Source of the DNA: SZAS-103 sp043747745
GTDB taxonomy: Bacteria; Pseudomonadota; Gammaproteobacteria; Xanthomonadales; Xanthomonadaceae
Direction: 5' to 3'
Assembly (NCBI GenBank): GCA_043747745.1
Contig: JAYTOP010000059.1
Location: 1 to 55,432, forward strand
DNA: 55,432 nucleotides
A program made the position numbers and the translations under genes. Below the pieces are notes generated by a model. It did no database searches. It was given only the letters and a program-made list of their open reading frames with translations, and was not told the DNA's origin. Positions 25,201 to 34,386 of this stretch are shown piece by piece. Each line of letters starts with the position of its first letter. Positions within the stretch are counted from its first letter, which is position 1.

Positions 25201-25821
25201 ATGCACATGATGTTGCGACAGGTGCTCATCCTGCTGATCCTCCTGTTTGTAGCGGGTATCGCGACAGCGCAGGACGCGGCAACTGTCGTTACATCCGCGC
25301 GCGCGCAGGTTGGCGTCACCACCCACTACGATGCTGCCTATGCGCGCATTCGGTATCCGATGGGCGATGTGCCGATGGAACGCGGCGTCTGCGCGGATGT
25401 GCTGATACGCGGCTTCCGAGCGGCTGGCGTCGATCTCCAGCAAATCATCCATGAGGACATGCGCGCGCATTTTTCCGCGTACCCGCGTTCGTGGGGCTTG
25501 CGCACACCGGACAGCAACATCGATCACAGGCGCGTGCCGAACCTGGAAACGTTTTTCCGTCGCAAGGATTTTGCTTTGCCGGTCAGCGCGCTCGCGCAGG
25601 ATTACCACGCCGGCGATGTCGTGAGCTGGCGGTTGCCGAACGGGCTTGCACATATCGGCCTGGTCTCGGATCGGCTCGTGTCTGATGGCTCCAAACGCCC
25701 GCTGGTGATCCACAACATCGGTGCCGGTACGCAAGAAGAGGATGTACTGTTCGCGTGGAAGATCGTGGGGCATTTTCGCTGGAAATTCCCGGTCGCGACG
25801 CATCACGCCAGCCGCCAATGA
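25201..25821 (+). CDS. DUF1287 domain-containing exported protein
   Basis: 206 aa; Met3 and Met4 are possible starts. The signal peptide ends IATA-Q. DUF1287 features: ARAQVGVTTHYDAAYARIRYPMGDVPMERGVCADVLIRGFR with a Cys placed like an NlpC/P60-type nucleophile, SNIDHRRVPNLETFFRRK, and DVVSWRLPNGLAHIGLVSDR with a matching His. This supports a papain-like amidase fold in the periplasm, by inference. Function is uncharacterised. Confidence 0.88.
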   Translation: MHMMLRQVLILLILLFVAGIATAQDAATVVTSARAQVGVTTHYDAAYARIRYPMGDVPMERGVCADVLIRGFRAAGVDLQQIIHEDMRAHFSAYPRSWGLRTPDSNIDHRRVPNLETFFRRKDFALPVSALAQDYHAGDVVSWRLPNGLAHIGLVSDRLVSDGSKRPLVIHNIGAGTQEEDVLFAWKIVGHFRWKFPVATHHASRQ

Positions 25822-25933
25822 GCACGCCTGCATGTCGGGACGCCGCAATTTGCGAGAATGACCCGCTAACCTGGTTCGCAAGCTTTGCCAATCCCAAGTC
25901 CCTATCCCCCAGACCCGTGAGCGCAGCGAGCAA

Positions 25934-26503
25934 ATGAGCATCAAATCAGACCACTGGATCCGCCGCATGGCCGCACAGCACGGCATGATCGAACCGTTCG
26001 AACCCGGCCAGATGCGGCACGCGGCCGACGGTCATCGCATCGTATCGTACGGTACGTCGAGCTACGGCTACGACGTGCGCTGCGCGCGCGAGTTCAAGAT
26101 CTTCACCAACATCAATTCGACGATCGTCGATCCGAAAGCTTTCGATACGTCGAGCTTCGTCGACGTCGAGGCGGACGTGTGCATCATCCCGCCCAATTCT
26201 TTCGCGCTGGCGAGGACAGTGGAGTTTTTTCGCATCCCGCGCAGCACGCTCGTGGTCTGCCTCGGCAAGAGTACCTACGCGCGATGCGGCATCATCGTGA
26301 ACGTGACACCGCTCGAACCCGAGTGGGAAGGCCACGTGACGCTGGAGTTCAGCAACACCACCCCGCTGCCAGCGAAGATCTACGCGAACGAAGGCGTCGC
26401 GCAGATGCTGTTCTTCGAGTCCGACGAAGTCTGCGGAACCTCGTATAAGGATCGCGGCGGCAAGTACCAGGGCCAGACGGGTGTGACGTTGCCGAAGACC
26501 TAG
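25934..26503 (+). CDS. dcd: dCTP deaminase
   Basis: 189 aa. Converts dCTP to dUTP for dTTP synthesis. Motifs: SYGTSSYGYDVRCAREF, CLGKSTYARCGIIVNVTPLEPEWEGHVTLEFSNTTPLPAKIYANEG with the catalytic Glu, and the C-terminal GGKYQGQTGVTLPKT that closes over the nucleotide. Length is typical of the gammaproteobacterial monofunctional enzyme. Confidence 0.96.
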   Translation: MSIKSDHWIRRMAAQHGMIEPFEPGQMRHAADGHRIVSYGTSSYGYDVRCAREFKIFTNINSTIVDPKAFDTSSFVDVEADVCIIPPNSFALARTVEFFRIPRSTLVVCLGKSTYARCGIIVNVTPLEPEWEGHVTLEFSNTTPLPAKIYANEGVAQMLFFESDEVCGTSYKDRGGKYQGQTGVTLPKT

Positions 26504-26512
26504 GAGTTCGGA

Positions 26513-27028
26513 GTGGAAGAGTCGAATCCGCCATCTGCAGAGAAGCCGGCGACCGAAGATGGATTGCGATTGGCCAGTCGTGGGCTCCGCCTCGGTGGTT
26601 CATTGCTGGACGCGCTGATCATCGGCGCGATTATCTTTCCAATCTACTACGTGACCGGCGCCTGGCAGACAACCTACGATGCCGCGAAACGTCATGAGAT
26701 GCTTCCACTCGGATTTACACTGATGTGGATGGTCATCGGATTGGCAATTTTCGTGATGCTGCAGGGCTATTCGCTGGTCAAGAATGGACAGACGCTCGGC
26801 AAGAAGCTTGTCTACACCAGGATCGTGACGATGGACGGAACATTGCCTTCGGTGCGGCAGCTATGCGTGCGCTATGGCATGGCCAATTATGTTGGAACCA
26901 TTCCGCTCATCGGGAAGTTCCTGGCGCTGGCGGACATCTGCCTCATTTTCCGCCGCGACAAACGCTGCGGCCACGATCTTGCAGCAGGTACACAGGTCAT
27001 CGATGTATTCGAGGGACCGCGCGAATAG
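26513..27028 (+). CDS. RDD family membrane protein
   Basis: 171 aa from a GTG with AGGAG upstream. The RDD domain starts at LRLASRGLRLGGSLLDALIIGAI, with Arg in the first helix and Asp before the alanine, then helices at about 25-50, 65-85 and 120-140. GKKLVYTRIVTMDG and CLIFRRDKRCGHDLAAGTQVID are the usual family landmarks. Function of RDD proteins is mostly unknown; some act as Na+/H+ antiporters. Confidence 0.85.
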   Translation: MEESNPPSAEKPATEDGLRLASRGLRLGGSLLDALIIGAIIFPIYYVTGAWQTTYDAAKRHEMLPLGFTLMWMVIGLAIFVMLQGYSLVKNGQTLGKKLVYTRIVTMDGTLPSVRQLCVRYGMANYVGTIPLIGKFLALADICLIFRRDKRCGHDLAAGTQVIDVFEGPRE

Positions 27029-27032
27029 CGGA

Positions 27033-27686
27033 TCAATGTTCCGTGCCTGCCGCAAAATTGCGCTCGCAATCGTTCAACAGCGCCGCCTCGATCGCAATCC
27101 CGATTCCCTTCGACAACGTGCCGAGTTCCATGCTCGGTGCGCCTGGATGCGCTGCGGCTTGGCGCGGCAGATAGGGGATGTGGATGAAGCCGCCGCGCAG
27201 TTCCGGGTGGCTCGTCGCGAGCAGGTGCATCAGCGCAAAGAACGCCGCGTTGCAGACATAGCTTCCCGCGCTGAACGAGAGTTCGGCCGGTACGCCAGTC
27301 GATTGCATCGACGCAAGCATCGCCTTGACGGGCAGGGTCGTGAAATAGGCTGCAGGTGCGCCATCGATGACCGGCTTATCGACTGGTTGCGCACCGGCGT
27401 TGTCGGGGATGCGCGCGTCGATCAGGTTGATCGCGACGCGCTCGAGGGCGATGCGTGCGCGACCACCGGCCTGTCCGACTCCAATCACCAACGTCGGCCT
27501 TTCACGTGCGATTGCATTCGCCAACGCTGCCAGCGCGCCATCGAACGCGACTGGCAGTTCGGCCGGCACGACGCGGTGGCCGGCGATACGTTCGCCTGCG
27601 AGTTCGCGCACGACGTCCTGCGCGGGGTTGATGTCTTCGCCACCGAATGGTTCGAATCCGAACAGCAGGACCACGGGGGTCTTCAT
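27033..27686 (-). CDS. pcp: pyroglutamyl-peptidase I
   Basis: 217 aa. Removes N-terminal pyroglutamate from peptides, giving free 5-oxoproline. Peptidase C15 catalytic triad is visible: Glu in GGRARIALERVAINL, Cys in AGSYVCNAAFFALMH and His in GFIHIPYLP. The N-terminal LFGFEPFGGEDINPA is diagnostic. The start codon overlaps the DUF979 stop (ATGA). It is the last gene of the minus-strand pyroglutamate cluster. Confidence 0.96.
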   Translation of the reverse strand: MKTPVVLLFGFEPFGGEDINPAQDVVRELAGERIAGHRVVPAELPVAFDGALAALANAIARERPTLVIGVGQAGGRARIALERVAINLIDARIPDNAGAQPVDKPVIDGAPAAYFTTLPVKAMLASMQSTGVPAELSFSAGSYVCNAAFFALMHLLATSHPELRGGFIHIPYLPRQAAAHPGAPSMELGTLSKGIGIAIEAALLNDCERNFAAGTEH

Positions 27687-28657
27687 CGGAATGCCAGCCA
27701 CATCATCAGCGCAAGGTTCACGACGAGCAGCATGAGCGCGGTCGGCCATTGGGCGCGGATCACGCCGTTGCGGTCGTCGAGTTCGAGCAGCACGGCGGGG
27801 ACGATGTTGAAGTTGGCGGCCATCGGCGTGAGCAGGGTACCGCAGTAGCCGGTAAGCATGCCGAGCGATCCGACCACCGCAGCGTCGGCGCCATGCAGCC
27901 TGATCAGCAAGGGCAGGCCGATGCCTGCGGTGATGACCGGGAACGCCGCGAACGCATTGCCCATGATGATGGTGAACGCGACCATGCCGAGTCCGTAGGC
28001 GAGCACGCACGCAAATGCATGCTGCGTCGGCACGATGTTGGCGACGATTGCAGCCACGGCATCGCCGACGCCGGTCGCGGTGAACACGCCACCGAGAGCG
28101 GCGAGTACGAGCGGCAGCAGCGCGGCCCAGCCGAGCGTATCGAGCAGGCGGCGGCCTTCGCTGACGGCGAGGGCAGGGCGGCTGCGTGTGACCGTCAGTG
28201 CGGCGAGCAAGGCGACGACGCAGGCGAATGCGAGTCCGACGAGGGTCGCCGAACCGCTGCCAATCAGCCAGTCGATCGGGCGGTTGTATTTCTTCGACGC
28301 GAGATCGACGAGGGCGAACACAACGGTCACGGTGGGAATCAGCAACGCCGGCAGGAACAACCGATGCCGCAATCGTTGCGCCGATACAATGCGCTCGTCG
28401 AGCCCGCGTTCGGCGAACGCAGGTCGTCGCATCATCGGTGCAAGCACTGCGAGCGCAACCACGCAGAGCCCCGCGAATTGAGCCGAACGCGCGTCGCCGG
28501 CTTGCTTCGCCGCCAGCGCGAAATCGCCGCCTGCGAACAGCAACGCGAGCACCGCCCAGAATGCGGTCGCGGCCCAACGGCGCTCGCGCGAATTCATCCA
28601 CGCGGCTGCGAAGAAAAATGCCGCAATCAGCCACCAGGCGTATTCAATCCGCAGCAT
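27683..28657 (-). CDS. DUF979 membrane protein, candidate pyroglutamate transporter subunit
   Basis: 324 aa with about nine membrane helices. Typical family text includes EYAWWLIAAFFFAAAWMNSRERRWA, LLDTLGWAALLPLVLAALGGVF, IIMGNAFAAFPVITAGIGLPL and GYCGTLLTPMAANFNIVPAVLLEL. DUF979 is nearly always beside DUF969 and 5-oxoproline genes. Here it overlaps DUF969 by 14 bases and pcp by four. Transport of pyroglutamate or its peptides is inference from context. Confidence 0.88.
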   Translation of the reverse strand: MLRIEYAWWLIAAFFFAAAWMNSRERRWAATAFWAVLALLFAGGDFALAAKQAGDARSAQFAGLCVVALAVLAPMMRRPAFAERGLDERIVSAQRLRHRLFLPALLIPTVTVVFALVDLASKKYNRPIDWLIGSGSATLVGLAFACVVALLAALTVTRSRPALAVSEGRRLLDTLGWAALLPLVLAALGGVFTATGVGDAVAAIVANIVPTQHAFACVLAYGLGMVAFTIIMGNAFAAFPVITAGIGLPLLIRLHGADAAVVGSLGMLTGYCGTLLTPMAANFNIVPAVLLELDDRNGVIRAQWPTALMLLVVNLALMMWLAFR

Positions 28658-29360
28658 CGGATGCCTTGGCGGCAGTGCAGTTGCTCGAGCCGACTTTGTG
28701 CTGATTGAGTCGGAGCTGGAACAGCACGATGCGCACCGAATGGATCACGAACGCGGCGATCGCGGTCGGCAGCGCCCACAGCGCGATCTGCAATGGCTCC
28801 AGCTTGATGCCATTGCTGGCGTAGAAACCCTGGATCAAGAGCACCGCACCGAATGCGAGAAATACGTCTTCGCCGAAGAAACGACCCACGTTGTCGGTCG
28901 CTGCGGCCAGCGCATGCACTTGCTGTCGTTCTTCGCGACTGAGTTCGCCGTGGGTTTTCTCCGCTGCGGTTTCGCTCATCGGCGCGAGCAACGGTCGAAC
29001 CGTCTGTGCATGGCCGGCAATATCGAGAAGCCCGATCATGCTCAACAATTGCCGGATACCCAGATAACCGATCAATAGTCTTGCCAGCGTCAGACCGCGT
29101 AAAGCCGCGATCCAGCGCTGCGCGTGTTCGCGCAGCCCTGCGCGTTCGAGCACGCCGATCACCGGCAGCGTGAGCACGAACAACATCAACGTGCGATTGG
29201 TCAGGAAACTCGCGCCGAGCAAGGCCAGCAATTCCAGCAGCGACTTGCCTGCCGCGAACCCGCTCGCGAATCCGGCCGACACCACCACGAATACCGGGTT
29301 GAGCCGGAATGCGAATCCGAGCACGACGACGGCGACGCCGATCAGCGGCCAGTAGCTCAT
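28644..29360 (-). CDS. DUF969 membrane protein, candidate pyroglutamate transporter subunit
   Basis: 238 aa with about six helices. Family landmarks: WPLIGVAVVVLGFAFRLNPV, ASFLTNRTLMLFVLTLPVIGVLERAGLREHA, and the cytoplasmic loop ATDNVGRFFGEDVFLAFGAVLLIQGFYASNG. The start overlaps the pxpA stop by four bases, so it is translated together with the 5-oxoprolinase subunit. The partner DUF979 follows directly. The two together resemble a split carboxylate-type carrier; this is inference. Confidence 0.88.
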   Translation of the reverse strand: MSYWPLIGVAVVVLGFAFRLNPVFVVVSAGFASGFAAGKSLLELLALLGASFLTNRTLMLFVLTLPVIGVLERAGLREHAQRWIAALRGLTLARLLIGYLGIRQLLSMIGLLDIAGHAQTVRPLLAPMSETAAEKTHGELSREERQQVHALAAATDNVGRFFGEDVFLAFGAVLLIQGFYASNGIKLEPLQIALWALPTAIAAFVIHSVRIVLFQLRLNQHKVGSSNCTAAKASDAAD

Positions 29361-30109
29361 GCGCGGTGCCCCGGCCCCGCAACGTCGATGCCGTCCGCTT
29401 CCAATGCCTCGCGCACAGCACGTGCGAATTGCGCGGCATCGCTACGATCGCCGTGCAGGCACAACGTATCGGCGCGCAGCGGTACTGACTCGCCGGTGAG
29501 CGCGATGACGCGGCTGTCGCGGACGATGCCGCGCACCTGCGCGAGCGCAGCGTCGAGCGCATGGATCACGGCATCAGGGTGGGCGCGTGGTGTGAGTCGT
29601 CCATCCGCTTCGTAGCGGCGCTCGGCGAAGACTTCGTGCTGCACGCGCAGGCCGATGGCTGCGCCTGCGGCCGGCAGCGCGCTGCCCGAGAGGCCGACCA
29701 GGAACAGCATCGGATCGGCATCGCGCACCGCGCGTGCGATGGTATCGGCCAGCACCGGGTCGCGCGCGGCCATGTTGTACAGCGCGCCGTGCGGCTTGAC
29801 GTGGGCCAGTTGCGCGCCGTGCGCCGCAGCGACGTCGGCCAGCAGGAGGATCTGGTCGAGGACCAGCGTGTAAACCTCGGTCGGGGTCCACGCCAGTTCG
29901 CGACGACCGAAGCCTTCGCGGTCGTCGAACGACGGATGCGCGCCGATCGCGACGCCATGCTGCTGGCACAACGCAACCGTGCGCCGCATCGTCTCTTCAT
30001 CGCCAGCATGCAATCCGCAGGCGATGTTCGCCGAACTCACGAACGGCAGCACAGCCGCGTCGTCGCAGCCCTCGCCGAGGTCGCAATTGAAGTCGATTCG
30101 GCGCGGCAT
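29357..30109 (-). CDS. pxpA: 5-oxoprolinase subunit PxpA (LamB/YcsF)
   Basis: 250 aa. With PxpB and PxpC it hydrolyses 5-oxoproline to glutamate using ATP. Motifs: DFNCDLGEGCDDAAVLPFVSSANIACGLHAGDEETMRRTV, IGAHPSFDDREGFGRR and HVKPHGALYNMAA. Length is normal. It is separated from pxpBC by a DUF885 peptidase and a tiny membrane protein, but the strand and close spacing point to one transcript. Confidence 0.95.
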   Translation of the reverse strand: MPRRIDFNCDLGEGCDDAAVLPFVSSANIACGLHAGDEETMRRTVALCQQHGVAIGAHPSFDDREGFGRRELAWTPTEVYTLVLDQILLLADVAAAHGAQLAHVKPHGALYNMAARDPVLADTIARAVRDADPMLFLVGLSGSALPAAGAAIGLRVQHEVFAERRYEADGRLTPRAHPDAVIHALDAALAQVRGIVRDSRVIALTGESVPLRADTLCLHGDRSDAAQFARAVREALEADGIDVAGPGHRA

Positions 30110-30118
30110 CGGACGTGC

Positions 30119-30292
30119 CTATTTGCGCACGGAGCCGCGTTTGAACAGCATGCTCACGCCGACCAGAATCAGGATCAGCGGCCACCATTTCGCGATCAGT
30201 TGGCCGAGATGGACGTCGGCGATTCCCAGGTTCTGCAGCAGGAAGACCACGCCGATTACGATCAGGATGATGGCGGAAAGGTAGGGGCGCAT
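30119..30292 (-). CDS. 57-aa LiaF/LiaI-like transmembrane protein
   Basis: ATG at 30292, TAG at 30119. The protein is two hydrophobic helices (SAIILIVIGVVFLLQNLGI and WWPLILILVGVSMLF) joined by a short loop and closed by a basic tail (KRGSVRK). This matches the LiaI-LiaF-like transmembrane region (DUF5668), often found as a stand-alone small protein. It lies nine bases before pxpA and 74 bases after the DUF885 gene, inside the pyroglutamate operon. Role unknown. Confidence 0.8.
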   Translation of the reverse strand: MRPYLSAIILIVIGVVFLLQNLGIADVHLGQLIAKWWPLILILVGVSMLFKRGSVRK

Positions 30293-30366
30293 GCGGCATA
30301 TCTCGATGTGTGGATGCGATGCGGCGAGTCCGGGATGCGTTCTCGCCGCGATGGCGGATCAGGGAA

Positions 30367-32169
30367 TCATTTTGCAGCGCCCGCCGACTTCTGCCACAAC
30401 ACAGCCTCCGGTTTGCCGCCTAGCATTTGCTCGCGCACTAGCGGAATCGGTGGGCCGCCGTAGGACAGGAACTGGTCGTGGAAAGCCTTCCAGCCGGCCC
30501 GGCCTCCGCGCGTCCTGGTCCAGTCCTCGCGCAACTGCATGATCATCAGCTTGCCCAGCGTGTAGTTCAGGTAGGCCGGATCGTAGGTGCCGCGCGCGGC
30601 CTGCTGGCGTGCGTTGCCGGGGTCCTGGAAGGCTTGCTCGCGAAACATTTTTTCCGATTCGGCCATCGTCATGCCGCCGGTATGCATGGCGATCGCTGAC
30701 ACGAAACGCACATTGCGCAGCAGCGCTTCGATGAGTTGCCCGATGTGCACCTCGGGCGTGGCATCCTGCAGGCCGGCGTCGTACATCATCTCCTCGCAGT
30801 AGTGCGCCCAGCCTTCGGCGTAGGCGTAACCGACGAACAGACGTCCGAAAATCCAGTCCGAACGGTTCGCATGCAGGAACTGCACGAAATGGCCGGGGAA
30901 CACCTCATGCGCCGAGGTGAACAGCAGCACATCCTTGCCCGGTACATACGCGAGCTGCTCGGCTTTCGGCCATTTCGGATCCGGCGGTGCGATGTAATAG
31001 GTCGATGGCAAGCCCTTTTCGTACGGGCCGGGAATCTCGATGTACGCAAAGTTCCAGCGATTGAACGGCGGTGCCTCATCGACCTTTGCCTGCTCGGTGC
31101 CGGGGATCGTCAGCAGATCCTTGTCGACGATGAACTGACGCAGTCCGGTCAATTGCGCACGCGCGCCTTGGACCGCGCCGCCGGTGGGCTTGTCGGCCTC
31201 GACCTTGCCTACGCAGTCGACGAGCGATTTTCCGGGCGCGAATTGATCGCACGCGGATTTGAGCGATGCGAGATTGCGCGCGAGATCGGATTCGCCAGCA
31301 GCCTTGAGTTTGTCCAGCGGAATATCCACGCGTTCGGTCGCGTACAGCATCCTCGCGAAGCGCGCGCCGCCCAATGCGAAATCCTGGGTTGCGTGCGGCT
31401 TCTGCGCCTTCAGCCAGTTCGACAGATCGCGCATCGTTGCGATCGTCTTGGCGTTGGATGTCTTGAAGTGTGCCTGCAGGTCTTTGTCATCGACGGATGC
31501 GAACGCCTTGGGCACGTCGTTATGGAAGAAGTCCGCAAGCCCGCCGAATACGCCGATGCCGTAGTCGATATAGCTCGCTGGAAGCGGCGTTTGCAGGTTG
31601 GCGCGGATCTGCGCGACAGCGGTCGGCAGGTTGTCTTCGTAGGCCACGAATGCGGCCATGCGTTGCGGCAGCGGCGCGTAGTCGCGGGTCAGGTACATGC
31701 TCGGCGAGATGCCATCGGCGTAGAACGCCGGGTTATTGTGGACGAAGCCCGAGTCTTCGAGCCAGAACAATTGCTTGTCGATCACTGCAAGCACGTATTC
31801 GCGCTGGAAACTCTGGGTGTTGTCGAGCTTGTCGTCGGTGAACGCGGTGACGCCGTTGCGCTGTGCGTGCATCCAGCCAATGGTTTCCTTCAGGCCGTCG
31901 GCACTCCAGTCGGGCAGCTTGCCATCGAATTCGTGCTTGCCCGCGCCCGCTGCATCGGTCGGGAAGCGCTTGAAATATCCGGCGATCAACACGTCCACTT
32001 GCGCCTGCCATGCCGCGTTGTGTTTGTGGTGCTCGGTCGATGCGTCGGCGGTCGCGTGCGTCGCATGTACATCCGCTGGAGGCGTCTTCGACTTGTGATG
32101 GCAACCGGTCACGGCAAGCGCGACGGCGATCGTCAGTGGGGCAAAGCAGCGCAAGGTGGGACGTTGCAT
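30367..32169 (-). CDS. DUF885 metallopeptidase-like lipoprotein
   Basis: 600 aa. Signal peptide with lipobox VTGC (Cys near 23), then a His-rich linker. The zinc motif is SAHEVFPGHFVQ (HExxxGH in DUF885 numbering), with a downstream Glu in YAEGWAHYCEEMM; DRNY-type upstream landmarks such as YAPLPQRMAAFVAYEDNLP are present. Related proteins are periplasmic carboxy- or dipeptidases. Located between pxpC and pxpA, it could supply peptides to Pcp, although it would act outside the cytoplasm. Confidence 0.9.
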   Translation of the reverse strand: MQRPTLRCFAPLTIAVALAVTGCHHKSKTPPADVHATHATADASTEHHKHNAAWQAQVDVLIAGYFKRFPTDAAGAGKHEFDGKLPDWSADGLKETIGWMHAQRNGVTAFTDDKLDNTQSFQREYVLAVIDKQLFWLEDSGFVHNNPAFYADGISPSMYLTRDYAPLPQRMAAFVAYEDNLPTAVAQIRANLQTPLPASYIDYGIGVFGGLADFFHNDVPKAFASVDDKDLQAHFKTSNAKTIATMRDLSNWLKAQKPHATQDFALGGARFARMLYATERVDIPLDKLKAAGESDLARNLASLKSACDQFAPGKSLVDCVGKVEADKPTGGAVQGARAQLTGLRQFIVDKDLLTIPGTEQAKVDEAPPFNRWNFAYIEIPGPYEKGLPSTYYIAPPDPKWPKAEQLAYVPGKDVLLFTSAHEVFPGHFVQFLHANRSDWIFGRLFVGYAYAEGWAHYCEEMMYDAGLQDATPEVHIGQLIEALLRNVRFVSAIAMHTGGMTMAESEKMFREQAFQDPGNARQQAARGTYDPAYLNYTLGKLMIMQLREDWTRTRGGRAGWKAFHDQFLSYGGPPIPLVREQMLGGKPEAVLWQKSAGAAK

Positions 32170-32238
32170 GGATGCACTCCGTGGGAGGGGCGGATAGCTG
32201 GAACAGGCATAGTGCGCAATTGTAGCGGTCGGGGCAGG

Positions 32239-33216
32239 TCAATACCGCATCGAGACCGCCAATGCGATCCTTGCGATGCGTGCGCGTTGCTCGGCATTCG
32301 CGCGCTGCGCCTGCAACCGATCCAAGACCGCGAAACGCAGGTGCTGGCCAGCGCGACGTTGCGCGAGTTTCGGCAGGTCGGCGGCGATCACATGGCCGAT
32401 CCGCGGATAGCCGCCGACGGTCTGCGCATCGGCGAGCAGCACTATCGGCTGTCCGTCGGGCGGCAGTTGTACGGTACCTGGAACCACCGGTTCGGAGATG
32501 CGTTCGCGAGAGTCGGCAATGTGCATCGATGCGCCACGCAGGCGCAGGCCCTGGCGATTGCTGGCTGCATCGACGACGAATTCCTGTGCCCACAATGCAT
32601 CGACTGGCGATGTTGCATCGCTGCCCATCAGCATGCGCACGGCGGCGCTGCCGCTGAAATCCAGATCGGCGTCGGCATCGATCCACCACGTTGCGATGCG
32701 TGGTGAGGTCGATGCGTTGGGCGCGCTGGGCGACGTGAGCGCTGTGTGCGGCAAGCCCAACGAAAGGACATCGCCGGTGCGCAGCGCGCAGCCTGCGTGG
32801 CCACCGAATCCCGAGCGCAGATCGGTACTGCGACTGCCGAGCACGATTGGCGCATCGATGCCACCTGCGAATGCTAGGTACGCGCGCGCGCCGCGCCGAC
32901 ATGCTCCGAGCATGAGCACGCTGCCGGCTTGCAGGACGATCGGTCGCCAGCCTGGCAATGCGATGCCATCCGCATGCGCGTCGATCTGCGCGCCGCAAAT
33001 CGCCAGACGTGTCGCGCACCGCATGCGCAGGGTCGGTCCGGCCAGGGTGACTTCGAGCCCGGCGGCATCGGATGCGTTGCCGACCAGCAGGTTTGCGATT
33101 TCAAGGGAATAGCGATCCGCCGCGCCGCCAGGGCCGACCCCGTACGCGCGCGAGCCGTATCGCCCCGCATCCTGCACGCTGGTCAACAGTCCCGGCGCAA
33201 GGATGTCGAGGCTCAT
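32239..33216 (-). CDS. pxpC: 5-oxoprolinase subunit PxpC
   Basis: 325 aa. Biotin-dependent-carboxyltransferase-like (AHS2/KipA) fold: LDILAPGLLTSVQDAGRYG at the start, GPGGAADRYSLEIANLLVGN, AYLAFAGGIDAP, LGSRSTDLRSGFGG and QTVGGYPRIGHVIAADLPKLAQ. It lacks a biotin carrier, as expected for PxpC. Its start overlaps the pxpB stop (ATGA). An open frame to 33681 is antisense-like and ignored. Confidence 0.94.
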   Translation of the reverse strand: MSLDILAPGLLTSVQDAGRYGSRAYGVGPGGAADRYSLEIANLLVGNASDAAGLEVTLAGPTLRMRCATRLAICGAQIDAHADGIALPGWRPIVLQAGSVLMLGACRRGARAYLAFAGGIDAPIVLGSRSTDLRSGFGGHAGCALRTGDVLSLGLPHTALTSPSAPNASTSPRIATWWIDADADLDFSGSAAVRMLMGSDATSPVDALWAQEFVVDAASNRQGLRLRGASMHIADSRERISEPVVPGTVQLPPDGQPIVLLADAQTVGGYPRIGHVIAADLPKLAQRRAGQHLRFAVLDRLQAQRANAEQRARIARIALAVSMRY

Positions 33217-33917
33217 CGCGCTGATGCGCCGAGCGCGACGAATGGATTGGTATCGATGGCAATGAACCGCACACGGTCGCCCGGTTGCAGCAGGCTCGGC
33301 GGATCGCGCTGCGCATCGAACAGGCAACATGGCGTGCGTCCGATCAGCCGCCAGCCGCCGGGGCCGGCGTTCGGATAGATTCCGGTCTGCATGCCGCCGA
33401 TGCCGACGCTGCCAGCCGCGACGTGCTTGCGCGGGGTGGCCAGGCGCGGCATCGCAAGTGTTGCATCCAGCCCCGGCAGATACGGAAATCCCGGCGCGAA
33501 GCCGATCATCGCGACGCTGTATTCCACCCGCGCGTGGCGTGCGATGACGTCTTCGATTCCGATACCGGCATGTACGGCCACAGCCGCCAGATCCGGCCCA
33601 TGCGTGCCGCCGTAAACGACTGGAATCTCGACGACGCGCGCGTTGACATCGGGCGGATCGACAGGCACATTCGCCAGCCATTGCGTGAGCCAGAGATGTG
33701 CCGCACCGAGCGGATCAACCCCGCCGATCCGCGCAATGTCCACATGCAGTGCAACGCTCGCATATGCGGGCGTGAGATCGACGAGCCACGCCGGTGCCTG
33801 CGCCCGCAATGCAGCGGCGCATGCGTGGACGCGCCGATTGATCGTCGCATCGATGCGATCGCCAAGCCGCAGCAGCAGGGCGGCGTCGCCGAGGTCGTCG
33901 ATACGCCAGACGCTCAT
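33213..33917 (-). CDS. pxpB: 5-oxoprolinase subunit PxpB
   Basis: 234 aa from the ATG at MSVWRIDDLGDAALLLRLGD. The AHS1/KipI domain is clear: VVEIPVVYGGTHGPDLAAVA, MIGFAPGFPYLPGLD, PRLATPRKHVAAGSVGIGGMQTGIYPNAGPGGWRLIGRTP. It complexes with PxpC and PxpA. The gene is 31 bases downstream of the HIT gene. Confidence 0.94.
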   Translation of the reverse strand: MSVWRIDDLGDAALLLRLGDRIDATINRRVHACAAALRAQAPAWLVDLTPAYASVALHVDIARIGGVDPLGAAHLWLTQWLANVPVDPPDVNARVVEIPVVYGGTHGPDLAAVAVHAGIGIEDVIARHARVEYSVAMIGFAPGFPYLPGLDATLAMPRLATPRKHVAAGSVGIGGMQTGIYPNAGPGGWRLIGRTPCCLFDAQRDPPSLLQPGDRVRFIAIDTNPFVALGASAR

Positions 33918-33948
33918 GAAGTCCTGGCGGTCACGGCATCCGCACCGC

Positions 33949-34386
33949 TCAGACTCCGAAGAACTGCTTGTAACGTGTGCCGCGGGCGTTGAGCATCGCC
34001 GGCGCATAGGGTTGAGGTTCGCCAAGGCCCCAGACCGGCCGCGGCCATGTCGGATCGTCGACGAACCGCGCGATCACATGCACATGCAATTGCGGCACGA
34101 CGTTGCCGATCATCGCGATGTTGATGCGCGCAGGTTTGTGCAGCGCCTTGAACAGCTCGCAGCAGCGGCGGATTTCATCGAGCAGCAGCGACTGTTCGTT
34201 GTCCTGCAGGTCAGTGAATTCGTGCATGTTCGGGCGACGCGGCACCAGCACCAGCCATGGGTAGCGCGCATCGTTCATCAGCCGGACCGCCGACAGCACC
34301 GACGGACCGATTCCGACGGTGTCGGCTGCAAGCCGCGGATGCAGCGCCCATCCCTGTTCCAGTTCCAACGACGCAGCGGTTGCCAT
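33949..34386 (-). CDS. HIT family protein
   Basis: 145 aa. The histidine triad is PQLHVHVIARF and is preceded by the typical AMIGNVVPQ strand; WLVLVPRRPNMHEFTDL is the usual mid-domain text. HIT proteins are nucleotide hydrolases or transferases; the branch here is the small DUF4931-free bacterial type, substrate unknown. Its start overlaps the stop of the dienelactone-hydrolase-like gene. Confidence 0.9.
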   Translation of the reverse strand: MATAASLELEQGWALHPRLAADTVGIGPSVLSAVRLMNDARYPWLVLVPRRPNMHEFTDLQDNEQSLLLDEIRRCCELFKALHKPARINIAMIGNVVPQLHVHVIARFVDDPTWPRPVWGLGEPQPYAPAMLNARGTRYKQFFGV

